A stretch of 64,000 nt of DNA from Amycolatopsis jiangsuensis (GTDB taxonomy: Bacteria > Actinomycetota > Actinomycetes > Mycobacteriales > Pseudonocardiaceae), in assembly GCF_014204865.1 (NCBI RefSeq), contig NZ_JACHMG010000001.1, positions 4,924,501 to 4,988,500 on the forward strand. Direction: 5' to 3'. Position 1 is the first letter of the stretch. Every line of letters starts with the position of its first letter. The translations under genes and the position numbers were made by a program. This document shows, in pieces, positions 19,220 to 27,152 of this stretch. The notes under the pieces are model-generated. The model did no database searches and had not been told where the DNA came from. It saw nothing but the letters and a program-made list of their open reading frames with translations.

Positions 19220-20629
19220 TCATACCCGTCCTCCCAGCAGCCGGTAGTCGATCTTGCCACTGGCCAGCAGCGGCACGGTGTCGATCGGACGCACGTCGAA
19301 CCCGCTGCTGTGCAGGTGCAGCCGATCCGACAGCGCCCGCGCGGCGTCCTTGCAGATCGCCTTCGCGCCATCGCCCTCGGGCAGCTCGGCGAACAGCACG
19401 ACCTTGTCCCCTGCCGGCACCGCGGCGACCACGTCGATGCCCACCGCGGCGGCTCGCACGGCCTGCTCCAGGTCGTCGAGGCTCACCCGGTTGCCGAACA
19501 CCTTGCCGATGCGCTTGAGCCGGCCGGTGATGAACAGGTACCCCTCCTCGTCGAGGTACCCGAGGTCGCCGGTGGCCAGTACGCCACCGCACTCGTCGCC
19601 CGCGGCCAGCCCGGCCTCGTCGTCGGCGTAGCCCATCATCACGTTGACCCCGCGGTAGACGACCTCACCGACGATCTTCGGATGCGTGGTCTCCGAACCG
19701 TCGTCACGGCGGATCGCGAACGCGCCGCCAGGCAGCGCCGGACCGGCCGAACCGAGCTTCTCCGCCAGCCGCTGCGCGGGCACCGTGGTCATCCGCGGCG
19801 CGGCCTCGGTCTGGCCGTACATGACGTACATCCGGCCGCCGACCGCGAGCATCTTGTCGTTGAACTCGGTGATCAGCTCGTCCCGCAGCTTGCCGCCCGC
19901 CTGGGTGAGCGTACGCAGCGTCGGGTACTTCGCCGGGTCGAACTTCAGCCGCCGCAGCATCTCGTAGTGGTACGGCACGCCGGACAGCGAGGTGATGCCG
20001 TGTTCCGCGACGGCGTCCCAGAATCCGCGGCCGAGCACTCCGGAGGGTTCGATCACCACGGTCGCGCCCCGCAGCAGATGCGAATTCAGCACCGAGACGC
20101 CGTAGCTGTAGTGCAGCGGCAGGCAGGTCGGCGCCACCTCGGCGGAATCGATGCCCAGTACCTCGGCAATGGCCGCGGCGTTGGCCAGCACCGCCTCGCG
20201 GGACAGCCGGACGAGCTTCGGATTGCCGGTGGACCCGCTGGTCGGCAGCAGAATCGAGAGGTCGGGATGCGGTGCGACGCCGTCCGCCGACTCCCGCACC
20301 CAGTGCCCGCCTTCGACGCGGTACCCCGCCGGGGCCTCCGCGTCCGGAGCGGCCAGCACGGCAGCCGGCCGGAACCGCTCGATCAGGCCGGCCAGCACGT
20401 CGGCGTCCAGCGCCGGATCGATCAGCGCGATCGCCCGCCGCGCCTCGATCGCGCCGAGATAACGCAGCACGCTGTCGAGGTCCACCGACATCCGCGCGAA
20501 CAGCACGCCCACCGGCAGCGCGCTCAGCGCCCGCGCCGACCGCGTGACCTCGGCGGTCAGTTCGTCGCCCGCCAGCGTGCGGGCACCGGCCACGTCGACC
20601 AGCCGGGCACCCTCGCCAACCACACTCAC
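19220..20629 (-). CDS. AMP-forming acyl ligase (ANL superfamily)
   Basis: A 469-residue adenylate-forming enzyme, short for the family. The P-loop is LLPTSGSTGNPKLV (about residues 127-140), followed by MYGQTEAAPRM, the hinge TGDLGYLDEEGYLFITGR, and the catalytic lysine in ASGKIDYRLL near the end. It probably activates a carboxylic acid and loads it on the acyl carrier protein encoded two genes upstream. The GTG at 20629 is chosen because AGGAG stands 6 bases before it. A palindromic element fills the 53-base gap to the ketoreductase gene. The acid used is not known. Confidence 0.9.
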   Translation of the reverse strand: MSVVGEGARLVDVAGARTLAGDELTAEVTRSARALSALPVGVLFARMSVDLDSVLRYLGAIEARRAIALIDPALDADVLAGLIERFRPAAVLAAPDAEAPAGYRVEGGHWVRESADGVAPHPDLSILLPTSGSTGNPKLVRLSREAVLANAAAIAEVLGIDSAEVAPTCLPLHYSYGVSVLNSHLLRGATVVIEPSGVLGRGFWDAVAEHGITSLSGVPYHYEMLRRLKFDPAKYPTLRTLTQAGGKLRDELITEFNDKMLAVGGRMYVMYGQTEAAPRMTTVPAQRLAEKLGSAGPALPGGAFAIRRDDGSETTHPKIVGEVVYRGVNVMMGYADDEAGLAAGDECGGVLATGDLGYLDEEGYLFITGRLKRIGKVFGNRVSLDDLEQAVRAAAVGIDVVAAVPAGDKVVLFAELPEGDGAKAICKDAARALSDRLHLHSSGFDVRPIDTVPLLASGKIDYRLLGGRV

Positions 20630-20644
20630 CGAATCTCCTCTGCT

Positions 20645-20686
20645 TCGCGAATGGCCGGGCCGGTTCCCACCGGCCTCGCCACTCAC
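20645..20686. repeat. Palindromic intergenic element (REP-like), copy A
   Basis: A nested palindrome: GCCGGT/ACCGGC arms around a 4-base loop (20659-20674), flanked by GAATGGC and GCCACTC outer arms with one mismatch. Its right end includes the stop codon of the ketoreductase gene. It has the same layout and nearly the same bases as the element at 28366-28415, so the two belong to one repeat family. It may act as a processing or attenuation hairpin within the operon. Confidence 0.65.
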
Positions 20687-21414
20687 AGCACCAAGCCGCC
20701 GTCGATGCCCAGGACCTGGCCGGTGACGAACGCCGCGTCGTCGCTGACCAGGAACCGGATCGCTTTCGCCACGTCCTGCGCGGTCCCGAGGCGACCCAGC
20801 GGTGTCTTCGCGACATTGTCCGCCTTCGCCTCGTCCGACAGGCCCGCGGTGAGGTCCGTCTCGATCACGCCGGGCGCCACCGCGTTCACGCGGATGCCGG
20901 AGCGGCCGAGCTCCTTCGCGGCCGAGCGGGCGATGTTCGCCACCGCCGCCTTCGACGCCGCGTACACCGTCTGCCCGGCGCTGCCGTACTCACCGACGAC
21001 CGAGGCGAGCACGACGATCGCGCCGGTCTTCTTCCGCATCATCGCCCGTGCCGCGGCCTGCACGGTGTGCAGCGTGCCGGCGACGTTGGTGTTCAGCGTC
21101 GTGGAGACGCTCTCCTCGCGGATCATGCCGAGCAGCGCGTCCTCCATGACCCCGGCGTTGGCGACCACGACGTCGAGCCTGCCGTGTTCCTTCGCCACCC
21201 CGCGGACCAGCGTGGACACCGCCTTGGCGTCGGTCACGTCGAGCGCCAGCCCGGCGGCCGCCCCCACCGCGGTGGCCGCCTCCTTCGCCCTGGACTCGTC
21301 GCGGCCGGTCAGCACCACCGTCGCCCCGGCCTCGACCAGTGCACCGGCGGTGGCCAGGCCGATCCCGCGGGTCCCGCCGGTGACGAGCGCGACGCGGCCG
21401 GCCAGATCAGTCAT
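20683..21414 (-). CDS. 3-oxoacyl-ACP reductase-like short-chain dehydrogenase
   Basis: A 243-residue classical SDR of the FabG type that reduces a beta-keto group with NAD(P)H. Motifs: TGGTRGIG at about residues 13-20, VANAGV near 84-89, the serine in LASVVGEYG, the YAASK catalytic pair, and VAPGVIETDL. The C-terminus IDGGLVL is typical. It overlaps the acyl carrier protein gene by 8 bases, which supports action on an ACP-bound chain such as a 3-hydroxyacyl group. Its stop codon lies inside a palindromic repeat. Confidence 0.92.
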   Translation of the reverse strand: MTDLAGRVALVTGGTRGIGLATAGALVEAGATVVLTGRDESRAKEAATAVGAAAGLALDVTDAKAVSTLVRGVAKEHGRLDVVVANAGVMEDALLGMIREESVSTTLNTNVAGTLHTVQAAARAMMRKKTGAIVVLASVVGEYGSAGQTVYAASKAAVANIARSAAKELGRSGIRVNAVAPGVIETDLTAGLSDEAKADNVAKTPLGRLGTAQDVAKAIRFLVSDDAAFVTGQVLGIDGGLVL

Positions 21415-21679
21415 TCTTCGACTTCAGCTCGGTCACCATGTCGGTCGCGACCTTGAAGCTGGACATGTCGATGACCTGGTCGGTGTCGAACTCGACGTCG
21501 AACTCGTCCTCGATCGCCGCGACCAGCGCCATGTGGCCGACCGAGTCCCACGCCTCGATGTCGCGGTACTTCAGGTTTTCCACGTCCACGTCGCCGTCCA
21601 GGTCCAGCGCCTCGACGAAGACCTCGCGCAGTTTGGGGGCCACTTCCGGCCCCGCGGCCTGAGCGTCAGACACAGTCAT
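21407..21679 (-). CDS. Acyl carrier protein
   Basis: A 90-residue carrier protein that holds an acyl chain on a phosphopantetheine arm. The attachment serine is Ser46 in the DSVGHM motif. Helix II after it (ALVAAIEDEFDVEF) is acidic, as in ACPs that meet FabG or LpxA-like partners. It sits between the LpxA-like gene (10 bases upstream) and the ketoreductase (8-base overlap), so it is a dedicated ACP for this operon rather than the housekeeping AcpP. Its first residues VSDAQAA are the same as those of the LpxA-like protein. Confidence 0.93.
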   Translation of the reverse strand: MTVSDAQAAGPEVAPKLREVFVEALDLDGDVDVENLKYRDIEAWDSVGHMALVAAIEDEFDVEFDTDQVIDMSSFKVATDMVTELKSKND

Positions 21680-22438
21680 TTCTCCGTCCTTACTGTTCCT
21701 CGCGCGGGCGGGCGTCCCACGCCTTGACCAAGGTAGAGAGGTCGCCGGGCAGCGCGACGTCCGGGAGCCCCGCCTTGCCCTTCAGCCACGGCCCGAGCAC
21801 CTCGATGGTCTCCTCGTCCACGCCGCGCCGCGACAGGCCCACCACGTTGACGCCGGTGACGCGTGCCGGGTTGCCGACGGCGATGGTGAACGCGCCGATC
21901 TCACGCCGGACCGCCGAACCCATCCCGATCATCGCGCCGGGACCGACCACGACCTTCTGGTGCAGGATCGCGCCCATGCCGAGGTTGGCCCCGTCCCAGA
22001 TGTGGCAGTGGCCGCCGGTGACCGCGTTCGAGGCGATCGTCACGCCGTCGCCGACCAGGCAGTCGTGCGCGATGTGCGAGTTGCGCAGGAAGTAGCCGTC
22101 GCTGCCGACCGTGGTGGTCCGCCAGGTGCCCTGGTGGACGCTGACGTACTCGCGGATCCGGTTGCGGCTGCCGATGACGACGCCGTTCCCGTCCTGCTCC
22201 GGGTCGCCGGCCGGCGCGGTGTCCCATGCCGCAGGGTGCGGGCCGCCGCGGTCCTCACCGGGCGTGCCGATGCTCACGTGCGGACCGATCCAGTTGCCGT
22301 CTCCGATCCGGACCGGCCCGACGATGACCGTGTACGGTCCGATCACATTGCCTTCGCCGATTTCGACCCCGTCGCCGAGAACAGCGGTCGGGTGAATGCG
22401 GTTGGTTCCCGGCCTGGCGGCCTGAGCGTCCGACACTG
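21654..22438. repeat. Shared 22-base leader in ACP and LpxA-like genes
   Basis: The stretch at 21654-21675, which encodes the N-terminus of the ACP, recurs at 22417-22438 at the N-terminus of the LpxA-like gene with 20 of 22 bases the same and in the same frame (VSDAQAA). The two proteins are otherwise unrelated. A short duplication or conversion event within the operon is the simplest explanation. Only the two ends of this interval are repeated. Confidence 0.7.
21690..22436 (-). CDS. LpxA-like acyl-ACP:UDP-aminosugar acyltransferase
   Basis: A 248-residue left-handed beta-helix protein. Hexapeptide repeats ([20 protein letters not shown] and onward) cover residues 15-185, followed by a short helical tail. 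The HIAHDC motif with His124 matches the catalytic His125 region of E. coli LpxA, and [12 protein letters not shown] matches the substrate-side loop. LpxA moves a hydroxyacyl chain from ACP to UDP-GlcNAc or to its 3-amino form. An ACP gene follows within 10 bases, and aminotransferase and dehydrogenase genes of GnnB/GnnA type diverge from it. The GTG at 22436 lacks a clear ribosome-binding site. Such an enzyme is unexpected in a bacterium without lipid A. Confidence 0.85.
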   Translation of the reverse strand: MSDAQAARPGTNRIHPTAVLGDGVEIGEGNVIGPYTVIVGPVRIGDGNWIGPHVSIGTPGEDRGGPHPAAWDTAPAGDPEQDGNGVVIGSRNRIREYVSVHQGTWRTTTVGSDGYFLRNSHIAHDCLVGDGVTIASNAVTGGHCHIWDGANLGMGAILHQKVVVGPGAMIGMGSAVRREIGAFTIAVGNPARVTGVNVVGLSRRGVDEETIEVLGPWLKGKAGLPDVALPGDLSTLVKAWDARPREEQ

Positions 22439-22586
22439 TTCGCGTATCCGTTCGTCGGCGGCTGGGTACTGGGCGCGGTGGCGCGCCCGGTAACGTGTGG
22501 CCCGCGTTGCTGCAGGGCGGCCGGGCGCAGAACCGGCGGCCCACTGTACCGGACGCATCGAAATCGCCTGCCGAGAGAGACTGCCG
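22437..22586. promoter_or_regulatory. Divergent promoter region between LpxA-like operon and aminotransferase
   Basis: These 150 bases hold the only space for promoters of both the seven-gene minus operon and the plus-strand aminotransferase/dehydrogenase pair. No confident -10/-35 pair, operator palindrome or riboswitch was recognised. The shared region suggests that the two operons are expressed together. Confidence 0.5.
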
Positions 22587-23693
22587 ATGATCCCCATTAC
22601 CGTGGTCGACGTCCGTGACGCGGAGGACCTGGTCGTCGAGGTGCTGCGATCCGGCGCGATCGCACAGGGGCCGATGGTCAAGCGCTTCGAGGAAGCCTTC
22701 GCGCACGTCGCGGGCACGAAGCACGCCATCGCCGTGAACAACGGCACCACCGCGCTGGTCGCGTCACTGCAGGCGCTGGACCTGCAGCCGGGGGACGAGG
22801 TGATCACCTCTCCGTTCACCTTCGTGGCGACGCTGAACGCCATCCTGGAGGCCGGAGCCACGGTCCGGTTCGCCGACATCCGGCGCGACGATTTCGCGAT
22901 CGACCCGGACGCGGTCGCCGCCGCGGTCACCAGCCGGACCAAGGTCCTGATGCCGGTGCACCTCTACGGCCAGACCGCGGACATGGGCAAGCTCGCCCCG
23001 TTCGCCGCCGAGCGCGGGCTGCGGATCATCGAGGACTCCGCGCAGGCGGTCGGCGCCTCGTTCGAGGGCAAGCGGGCAGGCTCGTTCGGCATCGGCTGCT
23101 TTTCGCTGTACGCGACCAAGAACGTGACCACCGCCGAGGGCGGCGTGATCACCACCGACGACGACGGGCTGGCGGACCACCTGCGCGTGCTGCGCAACCA
23201 GGGCATGCGGGCGCGCTACCAGTACGAGATGGCCGGGCACAACTACCGGATGACCGACCTGCACGCCGCGGTCGGCATCCCGCAGCTGGAGAAGCTCGAC
23301 CAGCTCGCCGCGGCGCGGCAGGCGAACGCGAAGCGGCTGTCCGACGGGCTGGCCGGCACGCCGGGCCTGAGCGTGCCGCAGGTGCTGCCGGGCCGCGAGC
23401 ACGTGTGGCACCAGTACACCGTCCTGGTCGGCCCGCACGCGATGCTCTCGCGGGACGAGCTGGCCGCCGCGCTCACCGAAAAGGGCATCGGCAACGGCAT
23501 CTACTATCCGAAGGTCGTGTTCGACTACGACTGCTACCGCGGCCATCCGCTGATCCCGGACGCAAGGGTCGCGGACTTCCCGGTGGCCAAGTCCGTCGCC
23601 GACCAGGCGCTGTCGCTGCCGGTGCACCCGCATCTGACCGAGTCCGATCTGGACCGGGTCGTCGAGACGGTGCGCGAGGTGCTGGGCGCATGA
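22587..23693 (+). CDS. DegT/DnrJ/EryC1 aminotransferase (GnnB-like)
   Basis: A 368-residue PLP enzyme that transaminates a keto sugar nucleotide. The PLP lysine is Lys178 in [13 protein letters not shown]; earlier motifs are NNGTTAL (phosphate binding), PVHLYGQ and [10 protein letters not shown]. The next gene is a Gfo/Idh/MocA dehydrogenase overlapping by 4 bases (ATGA). Dehydrogenase plus DegT pairs of this kind (GnnA/GnnB, WlbA/WlbE) make 3-amino sugars from UDP-GlcNAc or its uronic acid. The divergent LpxA-like gene favours the GnnB role. The ATG at 22587 is where homology begins; no other start fits. Confidence 0.9.
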   Translation: MIPITVVDVRDAEDLVVEVLRSGAIAQGPMVKRFEEAFAHVAGTKHAIAVNNGTTALVASLQALDLQPGDEVITSPFTFVATLNAILEAGATVRFADIRRDDFAIDPDAVAAAVTSRTKVLMPVHLYGQTADMGKLAPFAAERGLRIIEDSAQAVGASFEGKRAGSFGIGCFSLYATKNVTTAEGGVITTDDDGLADHLRVLRNQGMRARYQYEMAGHNYRMTDLHAAVGIPQLEKLDQLAAARQANAKRLSDGLAGTPGLSVPQVLPGREHVWHQYTVLVGPHAMLSRDELAAALTEKGIGNGIYYPKVVFDYDCYRGHPLIPDARVADFPVAKSVADQALSLPVHPHLTESDLDRVVETVREVLGA

Positions 23694-24643
23694 CACTCCG
23701 GATCGCCCTGATCGGCACGGGCAACATGGGTTCGCTGCACGCGCGCGTGCTGGCGGGCAACGAGCGGGTGGACCTGGTCCGCGTGATCGACCCGCGTGAG
23801 GAAGCAGGCCGCGCGGTCGCCGAGCGCTACGAAACCCGGTGGACGCCGGAAATCGGCTCGCTGTCCGATGTGGACGCTGTCGTACTGGCCTCGGCCACCG
23901 AGGCGCACTACGGCCTGGCGCAGGAAATCCTCGGCCAGGACAAGCCGTTGCTGGTCGAGAAGCCGGTGTGCAACAGTCTCGAACTGTCCCAGGAAATCGT
24001 CGCGCTGTCGGCGAAGAAGGACGTCCCGCTGATGTGCGGGCTGCTCGAGCGCTACAACCCCGCGGTGATGACCGCGCGGGCGCTGGTGCACGAGCCGGTG
24101 CACCTGATGGCCCGCCGGCACGGCCCGTACGCGCCGCGGATCCGGACCGGGGTGGCGTGGGACCTGCTGGTGCACGACGTCGACCTGGCAATCCAGTTCT
24201 TCGGCGGGGCAACACCTTCGCGGGTCACCTCGGGCGCAGGGTACTTCCACCCGCAGTCGGCCGAGGGCGCCGAGGACACCATCGAAACGGTGCTGTCCTT
24301 CCCGACCGGGCTGGCCACGGTGTCGGCGTCCCGGCTGGGGCAGCGCAAGGTCCGCTCCCTCGTGGTGTCCGAACTGGACCGCATGGTGGAGATCGACCTG
24401 CTGCGCCGCGACGTGACCATCTACCGGCACGTCTCGCACGATTCGGTCACCCCGGACGGCCTCGGCTACCGGCAGCAGACCGTGATCGAGATTCCGGAGC
24501 TGATCACCGCGCGTGAGCCGCTCGCCACCCAGCTGGACCGGTTTCTGGACCTGCTCGAGGGCAAGCTCGACGCGGCCACCGAGCGTGAGCTGATCCTGCC
24601 CTCGCACCACGTCGTTTCGCAGGTGCTGGAGCAGGCCGTCTGA
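23690..24643 (+). CDS. Gfo/Idh/MocA-family sugar-nucleotide dehydrogenase (GnnA-like)
   Basis: A 317-residue NAD(P)-dependent oxidoreductase. The Rossmann motif is IALIGTGNMGSLHARVL at residues 5-21; the active-site lysine lies in VEKPVCNS; the later WDLLVHDVDL stretch carries the aspartate/histidine of the family's C-terminal domain. In the likely pathway it oxidises carbon 3 of a UDP-linked HexNAc so that the partner aminotransferase can add an amino group. The ATG overlaps the aminotransferase stop. It ends one base from the convergent regulator gene. Confidence 0.9.
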   Translation: MTLRIALIGTGNMGSLHARVLAGNERVDLVRVIDPREEAGRAVAERYETRWTPEIGSLSDVDAVVLASATEAHYGLAQEILGQDKPLLVEKPVCNSLELSQEIVALSAKKDVPLMCGLLERYNPAVMTARALVHEPVHLMARRHGPYAPRIRTGVAWDLLVHDVDLAIQFFGGATPSRVTSGAGYFHPQSAEGAEDTIETVLSFPTGLATVSASRLGQRKVRSLVVSELDRMVEIDLLRRDVTIYRHVSHDSVTPDGLGYRQQTVIEIPELITAREPLATQLDRFLDLLEGKLDAATERELILPSHHVVSQVLEQAV

Positions 24644-24644
24644 C

Positions 24645-25370
24645 TCACCGGGTCAGCCGTTTCCCGTCCGCGGTGTAGGCGACCAGCGGGGTCAGCCGCG
24701 CCGCGGACGGCACGTCCTTCGGGTCGAACCAGAACATCACCACGTCCGGGTCCTTGCTCCACCTCGCGGTGTGCGCGGCGAGCGTCCGGCCGCCCACCGT
24801 GGTCGTGATCTGCTCGGCCGGTCCGCTGAAGTAGCCGAACACCGGTATCCGGGTCCGGCCGACGATGGTCCCGCCCGAGGTGCCGTGGAAGCCGAACGAG
24901 GTGTCCGAACCCTTCGTCTCGTTGGCCAGGTAGAGCGGCTGCAGCCGGTCCGCGGTGCGCAGGCCGGCCATCACCCCGAAGTCCACCCCGGGCACCTGGT
25001 CGACCTTGGCGAAGTAGAACACCAGCTGCCCGTCCGGAGTACGCAGGTCGGTGGTGATGACGTCGCCGATCGGCTGCGTCGGCACCGGCGCGACAGGGGT
25101 GGTCGGCGCCGGGGTGCCGAGATCCGAAGCGGTGGGCGGCGCGGCGGCCGGTACCTGCTGCGCCGGCCCGGGCGTGCGCAACCACACCGTGCCGAAGACG
25201 ACGGCGAGCACGGCCACCACCGCGGCCGCCGCACCGGCCCCGCTGAGAGCCCGGCGACGACGGCGCAACCGCTTGCCGTCGGCCATGATCCGGGTCAGGT
25301 CGGGCGGGGCGAACTGCTCGGCCGGAGGTTCGTGAAGCGCAGCACGCAGCCGTTCGATCTCGTCGGGCAC
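24645..25370 (-). CDS. Single-pass membrane protein, putative anti-sigma factor
   Basis: A 241-residue protein with a charged cytoplasmic N-terminus (about 43 residues, including RRRRR), one membrane segment at about 43-64, a Pro/Thr-rich linker and an outer domain of about 150 residues. No family name could be given for the outer domain. It starts 3 bases after the stop of the SigE-family sigma factor, the usual place for a cognate anti-sigma factor, but a zinc-binding ZAS motif is not seen. The regulatory role is inferred from position. Confidence 0.75.
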   Translation of the reverse strand: MPDEIERLRAALHEPPAEQFAPPDLTRIMADGKRLRRRRRALSGAGAAAAVVAVLAVVFGTVWLRTPGPAQQVPAAAPPTASDLGTPAPTTPVAPVPTQPIGDVITTDLRTPDGQLVFYFAKVDQVPGVDFGVMAGLRTADRLQPLYLANETKGSDTSFGFHGTSGGTIVGRTRIPVFGYFSGPAEQITTTVGGRTLAAHTARWSKDPDVVMFWFDPKDVPSAARLTPLVAYTADGKRLTR

Positions 25371-25373
25371 GCG

Positions 25374-25862
25374 TCACCACCCGACCAACGAGCCGTCGTC
25401 GACACGCAGTTTGGTGAGCGCCCGGGAGTTCGTGCTCTTCACCGTGCCGACGGACACGCCCAGCTCCGCGGCCACCTGGTGTTCCGGCAGGTCGAAGAAG
25501 TGCCGCAGGACGATGACGGCGCGTTCGCGGACGGTGAGCCGGGCCAGTGCGGTGGACAGCCACTCCCGCTGCGCGACGGCCTGCGCGAGGTCCGGCACCG
25601 GTTCCCGCTCGGGCAGCTCCTCGGTGGCGTACTCCCGGATCGGCCGCCGCCAGCCGTCGATGACGTAGTTGGCCAGCACCTGCCGCGCGTAGGCGTAGGG
25701 GTCCTTGCGGCGCACCCGCGACCAGGCAGCGTAGGTGCGGGTGAACGCGGTCTGCGCGGCGTCCTCGGCCTGATGACGGTCGCCGGTCAGCAAGAACGCG
25801 GCATGGGTGAGCCGGCCCGAACACGCGTGGACGAACTCGGCGAACTCGTCGTCACTGCGCAC
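25374..25862 (-). CDS. SigE-family ECF RNA polymerase sigma factor
   Basis: A 162-residue extracytoplasmic-function sigma factor. Region 2 (about residues 9-75) has HAAFLLTGDRHQAEDAAQTAFTR; region 4 (about 105-155) has LTVRERAVIVLRHFFDLPEHQVAAELGVSVGTVKS with its helix-turn-helix. The actinobacterial SigE/ECF subgroup usually works with a membrane regulator encoded just downstream, as here. The regulon is unknown; the neighbours are glycan genes, but no conserved promoter pair was found to link them. Confidence 0.93.
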   Translation of the reverse strand: MRSDDEFAEFVHACSGRLTHAAFLLTGDRHQAEDAAQTAFTRTYAAWSRVRRKDPYAYARQVLANYVIDGWRRPIREYATEELPEREPVPDLAQAVAQREWLSTALARLTVRERAVIVLRHFFDLPEHQVAAELGVSVGTVKSTNSRALTKLRVDDGSLVGW

Positions 25863-25871
25863 CGGGCCAGG

Positions 25872-26450
25872 TTACGACCGTTGGCCGCGCGCGTCGATCA
25901 ACGCGTCGAGGTCCAACTTCACCGTCGTACCGGCGAACTCGAGCGCGGCGCTGCCGGTGTGCTCACCGAAGTCCGCGTAACCGCCCTCGACGAGGCGGTA
26001 GGCACGCAGGCTGACCGGCTGCTCGAGGTCGATGATCCAGTAGTGCTCGATTCCGGCGGCGGCGTACTCGCGGAACTTGTCGTGCTCGTCCGTGCGCTTC
26101 GTGCCCGGGGACAGCACCTCGACGGCCAGCGGAACCTCCGCCACCCCGATCCGCGGCGGGTTCGCCTGGATGAGCGACGTCGGCGCGACCAGGACGTCCG
26201 GCGAGCGCACCGTCAGCGGCACGGTACGGACGACCATCTCCATTTCGTTCACCGCCACCAGGTCCGTGGGCAGCTGCCTGGTAAGCAGGTAGGCCACCCG
26301 GCCCAGCACGAGCTGGTGCAGCGGGAATGGACGCGGCGACACGGCGAGAACCCCTTCGACGACCTCCATGTGGAACTCCGAGGTCTCCGGCAGTTCCGCC
26401 CAGTCGTCGAGGGTCAGGAGCTGCTGCTGAGGCCACTCGAGGGCACTCAT
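25872..26450 (-). CDS. Uma2-family (DUF820) PD-(D/E)XK-fold protein
   Basis: A 192-residue protein of the Uma2 family, widely amplified in cyanobacteria and actinomycetes. The restriction-endonuclease-like core is visible: SPDVLVAP (aspartate), LAVEVLSPGTKRTDEHDK (glutamate and lysine), then YAAAGIEHYWIID. Enzyme activity has not been generally shown for this family. It lies 9 bases upstream of the sigma factor gene on the same strand, so it could be co-transcribed with it. Function here is unknown. Confidence 0.88.
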   Translation of the reverse strand: MSALEWPQQQLLTLDDWAELPETSEFHMEVVEGVLAVSPRPFPLHQLVLGRVAYLLTRQLPTDLVAVNEMEMVVRTVPLTVRSPDVLVAPTSLIQANPPRIGVAEVPLAVEVLSPGTKRTDEHDKFREYAAAGIEHYWIIDLEQPVSLRAYRLVEGGYADFGEHTGSAALEFAGTTVKLDLDALIDARGQRS

Positions 26451-26537
26451 GACTTCTCCTTCACGTTCAGTGACCGGAATCAGTGTTCCATGTTATCCGA
26501 CGCTTCCACCAGCGCGAAGCTGTAGGTCATCACTTCG

Positions 26538-27152
26538 CTACTCGCTGAAGTCACCCGCCGGAGAACCCCAGCCGGACGCATCATCGGAGAGTTCCCGGCG
26601 GCGGGCGTTCTCCTCGCGCACCCGCCGTACCTCCGACTCGATGTACTCCTCGTCGTAGCGCTGGAACACCCTTGCCGGATTGCCCGCGACCAGCGTGCGC
26701 GGCGGCACGTCCTTGGCGACCACCGAATTCGGTTGCACCGTGGCGAAATCGCCGATGGTCACGCCGGGCATGATCACCACCAGGCCGCCGATGAAGCAGC
26801 CCTTGCCGATCTTCACCGGCTTGCGTTCGATCAGGTCGCTGCCGGAATGGTTCTGCAGTGCCATGTTCGCCAGCCAGCTGGAATGCGTGAACACCAGCGT
26901 GTTCAGCCCGATACTGGTGTGCTCGCCGATGTCCAGGCCACCGCTGGCGTCCAGGGCCGCGCCCTCGCCGATCCAGCAGTGTTCCCCCATCCGCAGGTTC
27001 TCCGGGCTGACGATCTTCACCCGCTCCCGCACCCGGCAGGTCTCCGGCAGGCCGTAGAACGCGGCGCGTTCGGCGTCGTTCAGGTACTGCGCGACGACGT
27101 CGGTCAGGATCTGCGGCCGCAACCGGTGCGAGCGCTCGTCATCGAAGAACAT
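26538..27152 (-). CDS. Hexapeptide-repeat acyltransferase
   Basis: A 204-residue left-handed beta-helix acetyl- or acyltransferase of the maltose/sugar O-acetyltransferase type. Hexapeptide repeats run from about residue 50 to 165 (LRMGEHCWIGEGAALDASGGLDIGEHTSIG and GKGCFIGGLVVIMPGVTIGDFATVQPNS). The tail is charged and helical. The start overlaps the GT4 glycosyltransferase gene by 14 bases, so it is the last gene of the second glycan operon. It probably acetylates a sugar or lipid-linked sugar; the acceptor is unknown. Confidence 0.88.
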   Translation of the reverse strand: MFFDDERSHRLRPQILTDVVAQYLNDAERAAFYGLPETCRVRERVKIVSPENLRMGEHCWIGEGAALDASGGLDIGEHTSIGLNTLVFTHSSWLANMALQNHSGSDLIERKPVKIGKGCFIGGLVVIMPGVTIGDFATVQPNSVVAKDVPPRTLVAGNPARVFQRYDEEYIESEVRRVREENARRRELSDDASGWGSPAGDFSE

